Assembly: GCF_017104565.1 (NCBI RefSeq)
Contig: NZ_JAAGPD010000006.1
Location: forward strand, 186,001 to 250,000
DNA length: 64,000 nt
Source of the DNA: Paraburkholderia sp. Tr-20389
Lineage (GTDB): Bacteria > Pseudomonadota > Gammaproteobacteria > Burkholderiales > Burkholderiaceae
Direction: 5' to 3'
A model generated the notes under the pieces. The model searched no databases and was not told the origin of the DNA. It saw only the letters and a program-made list of their open reading frames with translations. This document shows positions 59,687 to 64,000 of this stretch, in pieces; positions within the stretch are counted from its first letter, which is position 1; every line of letters starts with the position of its first letter. Position numbers and translations under genes: made by a program.

Positions 59687-60523
59687 ATGGCCAGCACTTC
59701 CATTACAGCCGATGTCTTCACCCAGCGTCCCGCGTGGCGCAGTCTGCGTTGGACCGTCCCGCTGACAGTCCTGTGGGTCGGGTTGATCTACTGGTTGCCG
59801 GTCATCCCGACCAGCGGCGTTCCGACGACGGCTCACCAGTTAATGGCGCACGGATTGATCGCGCTTGGTTTGTGGCTGGGTCTCGAACGCGCGGATCTGA
59901 CTCCGGACCAACGCCGCGCGATCTGGCTGACGATCATGATCACCGACACGCTCTGGTTCGCGCTCGCGTGGAGCTGTGCAATCAACGGCATGTTCCGAAC
60001 GGACGGCTCGACGTCCTCTGTGCCGATGCTGCCGTTGGCGATCTTCCTGCCGATCATCATCGGCGCGCCGCTGCTGCTTCTTTCGAAGCGCGTGGGACAG
60101 GTGCTGGCCGCGACGCCGGCATCCTGGCTCATCGCACTTCAGTTCTACCGGGTATTCGGAAGCTGGGCACTGGCTGCGTGGCTGCGTGGCGCGCTACCAG
60201 GCGTATTTGCGTTGCCCGCCGGAACAGGCGATGTGTTGACGGGTCTGTTCGCGCTGCCGGCGGCACTCGCGTTGGCGAGCGGTACGGATCAAGGGCGAAG
60301 AGCGGCGATTGCGTGGAATATCTTCGGCCTCGCCGACTTCGTCGTCGCGATTGCGTTGGGCATGGTGACGTCACCCGGCCGATTCCAGTTGATCGTTCCA
60401 AGCGTGCAAAGCATTGGCGCCGGCGCTTACCCGGATGTGCTGACGCCAGCTTTCGTGGTGCCGGCCTCGGTCCTGTTGCACGCGCTTTCGCTGCGTCAGT
60501 TGCTCGGCCGACGCGCCCGTTGA
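59687..60523 (+). CDS. Hypothetical multi-pass membrane protein
   Basis: A 278-residue integral membrane protein from ATG 59687, chosen for its GGAG site; an ATG 18 bases upstream is possible. It has about 7-8 helices: 'WTVPLTVLWVGLIYWLPVIP', 'QLMAHGLIALGLWLGLERAD', 'LPLAIFLPIIIGAPLLLLSK' and 'GDVLTGLFALPAALALASG'. No known transporter motif was found. It is the first of two membrane-protein genes, 48 bases before the next, opposite a LysR regulator. Confidence 0.7.
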   Translation: MASTSITADVFTQRPAWRSLRWTVPLTVLWVGLIYWLPVIPTSGVPTTAHQLMAHGLIALGLWLGLERADLTPDQRRAIWLTIMITDTLWFALAWSCAINGMFRTDGSTSSVPMLPLAIFLPIIIGAPLLLLSKRVGQVLAATPASWLIALQFYRVFGSWALAAWLRGALPGVFALPAGTGDVLTGLFALPAALALASGTDQGRRAAIAWNIFGLADFVVAIALGMVTSPGRFQLIVPSVQSIGAGAYPDVLTPAFVVPASVLLHALSLRQLLGRRAR

Positions 60524-60571
60524 TCCACTCCTTCCCATCCGCACACACGACACCACCTGACGGGAGACATC

Positions 60572-61075
60572 ATGTCATCGGAACGAATCTTCCAGCTGCA
60601 GCTTGTACTTGGCTATGTCGCGTGGCTGCTTTGCTTTGTGGAATACATCTGGCCCAGGATCAGGGCGATGAACCCCGTCGACGCGCATCGCGCGATCGCC
60701 ACCTTGCACAGTTTCCGTTTCTTCGGTCTGGTGTTCATCCTGCCGGGCGTCGTCGGTTCCCATCTTTCCCCGAGCTTCGCCGTATTTGCCGCATACGGCG
60801 ACCTGGCGACGGGAGTGCTCGCGATGCTGGCGCTGCTCACGGTGCGCATACGGGCACTCTTCTGGTCGTTCGTCCTGGCTTTCAATCTGGCAGGTGCAAC
60901 CGACCTCATCCTCGATTACTACCACGCCATCCAGACCGATCTTCCTGCGCATGCAGGAGAACTCGGCGCCATGTACGCGATTCCCGTCATCTACGTGCCC
61001 TTGCTGATGATTACGCATGTGACCGCCTTTTATCTGCTGCTGCGCGCTCTACCCAAACCCGTGCCGAGCTATTGA
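60572..61075 (+). CDS. Hypothetical membrane protein
   Basis: A 167-residue integral membrane protein with 4-5 helices: 'LQLVLGYVAWLLCFVEYIWP', 'FRFFGLVFILPGVVGSHLSP', 'YGDLATGVLAMLALLTVRIR' and 'YVPLLMITHVTAFYLLLRAL'. A GGGAG site precedes its ATG. It probably shares a transcript with the preceding membrane protein; both may function together. No family known to me. It is convergent with cysS, whose stop is 6 bases away. Confidence 0.7.
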   Translation: MSSERIFQLQLVLGYVAWLLCFVEYIWPRIRAMNPVDAHRAIATLHSFRFFGLVFILPGVVGSHLSPSFAVFAAYGDLATGVLAMLALLTVRIRALFWSFVLAFNLAGATDLILDYYHAIQTDLPAHAGELGAMYAIPVIYVPLLMITHVTAFYLLLRALPKPVPSY

Positions 61076-61080
61076 TCCGT

Positions 61081-62475
61081 TCATTCGGAGTGACTATTGG
61101 AAATCCGAGCCACACGTTGCCCATCGCGTCCGTCTTCAACCTGCCACCCTCGAAGCTGTAGTGTCGTTCTCAGTGCATCGGACTTTGCCCAGTCCCGTTC
61201 AAGCCGTACCCGTGCGCGCTCGTCGAGCAAGGCCTGAATGTCATCGGGAATCTCCGTGGCGAGCGGAGTCCAGTCGCGCAACCCGAGTCCCAGCATGGCA
61301 TCGAAACTGTCGACGGTCGCGCGCCGCGTGGCGCCCGGCAAGTCGCTCTTCATCAGATCCCAAAGCACCGCAAGCGCGTTGGGCATGTTGATATCTTCAT
61401 TCACCTCAGCATCGAATCGCTCGACAAAGCGTGCATCGGCGACACCGTCTTCGGGCCAACGGGTATAGGCGTGGCGTAGCCGGTTCAACGCCGACTGGGC
61501 AGCATCGAGCGATGCCCAGCTGAAATGCAGGTTGCTTCGATAGTGCGCGGTCAGGCACAGATAGCGGTATGCGATCGGATCGATGTGCCTGTCGCGCAGC
61601 GTTTGCAAACGAATGAAATCTCCGTCCGACTTCGACATCTTCGTGGCGCTCAAAGTCAAAAAGTGCCCATGCAGCCAGTAGTTCGCGAGTCGCGTACCGT
61701 ATGCCGCTTCCGTCTGCGCAATCTCATTGCTGTGATGCACGGCAATATGATCTTCGCCTCCGCAATGAATATCGAACCACGTGCCGAGGTACTTCGCAGA
61801 CATCGCCGAGCACTCGATATGCCACCCTGGAAAGCCACGTCCCCAAGGGCTGTCCCATTCCATCTGCCGCTTGACGTCGGCGGGGCTGAACTTCCACAAC
61901 GCGAAGTCCGTGATGTTCTTCTTCGCGCCAAGCGCGACGCGTTTGCCCGCCTGCAAGCCGGCACGATCCAGACGCGCGAGATAGCCATAGCTGTCCTGCT
62001 TGCCCGTATCGAAGTAGAGGCCGTCGTTCGTCCGGTACACGTAGCCCGCGCGTTCAAGTTCGAGGATAAAAGCAATCTGCTCAGCGATATGATCCGTCGC
62101 GCGGCACCAGACCGACGGCTCCAGCAGATTGAGCGCGCGCCAGTCCGACACGAACGCGTCGGTATAGCGGCTCGCGATTGTCCATGCTGACTCGCCCGTG
62201 CGTCGACTGCCCTTTTCCATCTTGTCCTCGCCTTCATCTGCATCGGAGACGAGATGGCCCACATCGGTAACGTTCACGACGTGACGCACTTCGTAGCCAT
62301 TGCGCACCAGCGTGCGACGCAGAATGTCCTCGAAAACATAGGTTCTCAGGTTGCCGATATGCGCATGGTCGTAGACGGTCGGCCCGCAGCAATACATACC
62401 GGCACGGCCCGCTTCGATCGATACGAACGGGCGCAAACTGCGCGACCAGGTGTCATACAACATCAGCGGCGGCAT
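61081..62475 (-). CDS. cysS: Cysteinyl-tRNA synthetase
   Basis: A 464-residue class I synthetase charging tRNA-Cys. The start at ATG 62475 has a GGAGAG site; an upstream in-frame start at 62532 would overlap the terminator hairpin and is rejected. Motifs: zinc/HIGH region 'MYCCGPTVYDHAHIGNLRTY' (HIGN), KMSKS in 'TLSATKMSKSDGDFIRL', zinc-binding Cys/His in 'GWHIECSAMSAKYLGTW' and 'DIHCGGEDHIAVHHSN'. Length is standard. The mRNA leader carries a Cys-codon ORF and an intrinsic terminator, so expression is probably attenuated when cysteinyl-tRNA is abundant. Confidence 0.95.
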   Translation of the reverse strand: MPPLMLYDTWSRSLRPFVSIEAGRAGMYCCGPTVYDHAHIGNLRTYVFEDILRRTLVRNGYEVRHVVNVTDVGHLVSDADEGEDKMEKGSRRTGESAWTIASRYTDAFVSDWRALNLLEPSVWCRATDHIAEQIAFILELERAGYVYRTNDGLYFDTGKQDSYGYLARLDRAGLQAGKRVALGAKKNITDFALWKFSPADVKRQMEWDSPWGRGFPGWHIECSAMSAKYLGTWFDIHCGGEDHIAVHHSNEIAQTEAAYGTRLANYWLHGHFLTLSATKMSKSDGDFIRLQTLRDRHIDPIAYRYLCLTAHYRSNLHFSWASLDAAQSALNRLRHAYTRWPEDGVADARFVERFDAEVNEDINMPNALAVLWDLMKSDLPGATRRATVDSFDAMLGLGLRDWTPLATEIPDDIQALLDERARVRLERDWAKSDALRTTLQLRGWQVEDGRDGQRVARISNSHSE

Positions 62476-62502
62476 GGAACTCTCCGTTCTGCAGCGGTTG
62501 CA

Positions 62503-62541
62503 CAAAAAACAAAAAGGCCGCCGGTTTTTCAACGGGCGGCC
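62503..62541 (-). terminator. Attenuator-type terminator in the cysS leader
   Basis: On the minus strand GGCCGCC (62541-62535) pairs with GGCGGCC (62522-62516), followed by TTTTTGTTTTTT (62515-62504). It lies between the 25-codon leader ORF (stop at 62573) and the cysS ATG (62475). Since no other gene needs ending here, it is best seen as a regulated terminator within the cysS transcript. Confidence 0.75.
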
Positions 62542-62572
62542 AGAAGGCGATTGATTCGACGTATAGCAAACG

Positions 62573-62650
62573 CTAGACGCAGCTTCCCTCCGGCATGTCT
62601 TGGCAACATGCGCGTACGATCGAGACGAGGGAAGTGGCGTGGCTTGTCAT
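62573..62650 (-). CDS. Putative cysteine-rich leader peptide of cysS
   Basis: A 25-codon minus-strand ORF (ATG 62650 to TAG 62573-62575). It reads MTSHATSLVSIVRA, then Cys-Cys (TGT TGC, codons 15-16), then QDMPEGS-Cys-Val. Three of 25 residues are Cys, two adjacent. An inverted repeat GCATGT...ACATGC (62611-62593) overlaps the Cys codons, so a ribosome stalled there would change folding before the terminator at 62503-62541. Slow decoding at Cys codons under cysteine starvation would favour readthrough into cysS. No ribosome-binding site is seen before the ATG, which lies at or very near the expected transcription start, so translation may be leaderless. Confidence 0.6.
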   Translation of the reverse strand: MTSHATSLVSIVRACCQDMPEGSCV

Positions 62651-62657
62651 GTGCACG

Positions 62658-62687
62658 ATGCTAGCGTCTGTTCTGATCGAAGGTCAA
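62658..62687 (-). promoter_or_regulatory. Sigma-70-type promoter of cysS
   Basis: On the minus strand the -35 element TTGACC (62687-62682) and -10 element TAGCAT (62663-62658) are 18 bases apart. The expected start point is about 62650-62652, right at the leader ATG. Confidence 0.6.
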
Positions 62688-62722
62688 CACCTGTTTCGTT
62701 CTTTGTGCGATTCGATCCGCGG

Positions 62723-64000
62723 TTAGAACTGCATGGTCGCGCTAGCGACGGCCGTACGCGTGGCGGACGGACTGACGTAGTAGCCCCATGCCGTCGTCCA
62801 GTAGCGACGATTGAACACGTTGTTGATGCCCGCGCGGAACGTCACTTCCTTGCCCGCGATGCGCGTGTCGTACTTGCCGCTCAGATCGAACACCGTGTAG
62901 GCGGGCACGAACTGCGTGTTGGCGGCATCGACGGCCATGTCGCTGACATAGCGGCCACCGAATGCGAGCGTCAGGCGTCGCATGTACGACGGGTTGTACT
63001 CGACGCGGCCAGTCAGCGTCCAGCGCGGCGCGCCATAGACTCGCTTGCCCTCGATGGTCGGGTCGTCGATATCGACTGCCTTGGTATCGAGCCACATGAC
63101 GCCGCCCATCACGCGCCAGTCGCTCGCCAACTGAAGCCAGCCGCTCGCGTCGACACCCGTGTAGCGTTTGGTGCCGTCCTGCGTGAAGACGTTGGCCGAG
63201 TTCGTGTAGTAGTAGCCTTGATCGACGCGGAACAGCGCGATATTTGCACCCCACTTGCTTCGGTCTGTCTTGAAGCCGATTTCATACTGCTTGCTGCGCA
63301 GCGGGCCGAACGTAGCCGGATAGTTGACGTTCGTATTCGCAGCCGAGCCGCCCTGTTCGAGCGACTGCACGTAGCTCACGTACAGCGTCGAATACGGGTC
63401 CGTCTTGTACATCAGCGCCACAGTCGGCGTCACGGGCGACGCAGCGTAATTCGCCGTGGTCGCGCCCGTCGGGTCGTACGTGAACTGATGGAACTGCGTA
63501 TAGCGCAAACCGAGCAACGCGGAGATGCGCGACGTGAATTGCACGGTATCGCTCGCGTAGACGGCCGCTTGCGTCGTGCGCGATTGCCTGTAGAGATTCT
63601 CGCCGATGTGTACATCGGCATTCGTCAGGTACGTGCTGCTGTAGATGTTGCCAATGCCGAGCGGGTAGCCGACGTTCCAGCCTTCGCTGTTGTCGTATTC
63701 GGTGACTTGCGACTGGAATCCCGCGCCCAGCACGACGTCGTGCTTGATGCTGCCCGTGTTGAACTTGCCCTCCACCATCGCATCGACGTTCTGGTAAAAG
63801 TATCGCGTCATCGCCGCATACAGCGTGTTCGAGTAGTTGCCCGCGTTGTCGTAGACGTACAGCAGGCTGTCCGAATTCGTGCGGTTTTCCTTCGCAAAGC
63901 GGTACTTCACGCTGGCGCGCCAGTTCTCGGAGAGACGGTAGTCGAGGCCCGTTCCAAACGATGCCATTTCGACCTGGTAATAGTTCTGCGGCTGCGACAG
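62723..64000 (-). CDS. TonB-dependent siderophore receptor, 5' end outside the window
   Basis: The frame is open to the window edge (over 425 codons; it continues as LSQPQNYYQVEMASFG upstream). It is the C-terminal beta-barrel of a TonB-dependent outer-membrane receptor of the ferric-siderophore group (FpvA/FhuE-like): 'YRLSENWRASVKYRFAKENR', 'SEIGFKTDRSK'-like strand (QYEIGFKTDRSKWGANIALF), 'RVYGAPRWTLTGRVEYNPSY' and the end 'NVFNRRYWTTAWGYYVSPSA' to ATMQF. The aromatic C-terminal residue fits barrel insertion. The plug and TonB box are not visible. Its link with the operon at 41-52 kb, for example as a receptor for a metal-binding product, is only a possibility. Confidence 0.92.
   Translation of the reverse strand: MSQPQNYYQVEMASFGTGLDYRLSENWRASVKYRFAKENRTNSDSLLYVYDNAGNYSNTLYAAMTRYFYQNVDAMVEGKFNTGSIKHDVVLGAGFQSQVTEYDNSEGWNVGYPLGIGNIYSSTYLTNADVHIGENLYRQSRTTQAAVYASDTVQFTSRISALLGLRYTQFHQFTYDPTGATTANYAASPVTPTVALMYKTDPYSTLYVSYVQSLEQGGSAANTNVNYPATFGPLRSKQYEIGFKTDRSKWGANIALFRVDQGYYYTNSANVFTQDGTKRYTGVDASGWLQLASDWRVMGGVMWLDTKAVDIDDPTIEGKRVYGAPRWTLTGRVEYNPSYMRRLTLAFGGRYVSDMAVDAANTQFVPAYTVFDLSGKYDTRIAGKEVTFRAGINNVFNRRYWTTAWGYYVSPSATRTAVASATMQF

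Noticed and set aside
1-64000. CRISPR arrays, tRNA or rRNA genes
   Set aside because: No regularly spaced direct repeats, cloverleaf-like sequence or rRNA stretch was noticed by reading; a tRNA search program was not available.

Overview
The window is high-GC, Gram-negative DNA that fits an accessory replicon or genomic-island region of a Burkholderiaceae member (Burkholderia, Paraburkholderia or Caballeronia). The evidence is two trimeric OmpC-like porins of the family typical of that group, many divergently placed LysR regulators, a chaperone-usher pilin pair, and no core ribosomal or replication genes. This assignment is inference; no rRNA or tRNA gene was seen.

Layout. 1-9.3 kb: a partial hypothetical gene, a winged-helix-like protein, a secreted alkylsulfatase, a membrane zinc-ribbon protein, a porin, and a patch of gene remnants (a LysR effector domain without its HTH, and two decayed copies of a VWA-like gene). 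9.7-11.6 kb: a fimbrial pilin and its chaperone, with the usher missing and only the tail of an adhesin left. 12-19.6 kb: an accessory cell-wall set (PBP1A-type synthase, PBP4-type carboxypeptidase, NlpD-like and RlpA-like proteins, small lipoproteins, a His/Lys-rich repeat protein). 19.9-24.5 kb: a DUF2252 protein, several decayed genes, and a lipoprotein next to a phospholipase-D-like protein. 24.6-32.2 kb: a LysR-controlled catabolic locus (M20 amidohydrolase, MHS transporter, kynureninase-like PLP enzyme, VOC/bicupin protein, porin). The same inverted-repeat motif (CGCAA, 15 bases, TTGCG) lies before both the operon and the porin. 32.3-40.7 kb: a beta-propeller-type secreted protein, an acyltransferase, the first IS5-type insertion sequence (which splits an ORF that can be reconstructed), a PD-(D/E)XK-like protein, a Phd/VapC toxin-antitoxin pair and an IS66 remnant.

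40.8-52.1 kb: the most interesting part, a ten-gene minus-strand operon: 2-oxoglutarate dioxygenase, small cupin, methionyl-tRNA-synthetase-like enzyme, ornithine/lysine-type N-hydroxylase, FAD-dependent amine oxidase, diaminobutyrate aminotransferase, MFS exporter, aspartoacylase-like hydrolase, glutathione-S-transferase-like protein and ATP-grasp ligase. N-hydroxylase, MetRS-like enzyme, cupin and DAO-type oxidase together are the known set for building N-N (hydrazine) bonds, as in the s56-p1 type pathway. Here the cupin and MetRS parts are separate genes, and a diaminobutyrate aminotransferase is present. I propose that diaminobutyrate is the recyclable nitrogen carrier. The operon is bracketed by two near-identical, directly oriented IS copies and by transposase and integrase debris.

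54.9-64 kb: a class V aminotransferase, a LysR/argC divergent pair, another LysR with two membrane proteins, cysS and the C-terminal part of a TonB-dependent receptor. cysS is preceded by a 25-codon leader ORF with adjacent Cys codons and then a strong intrinsic terminator, the layout of cysteine-responsive transcription attenuation.
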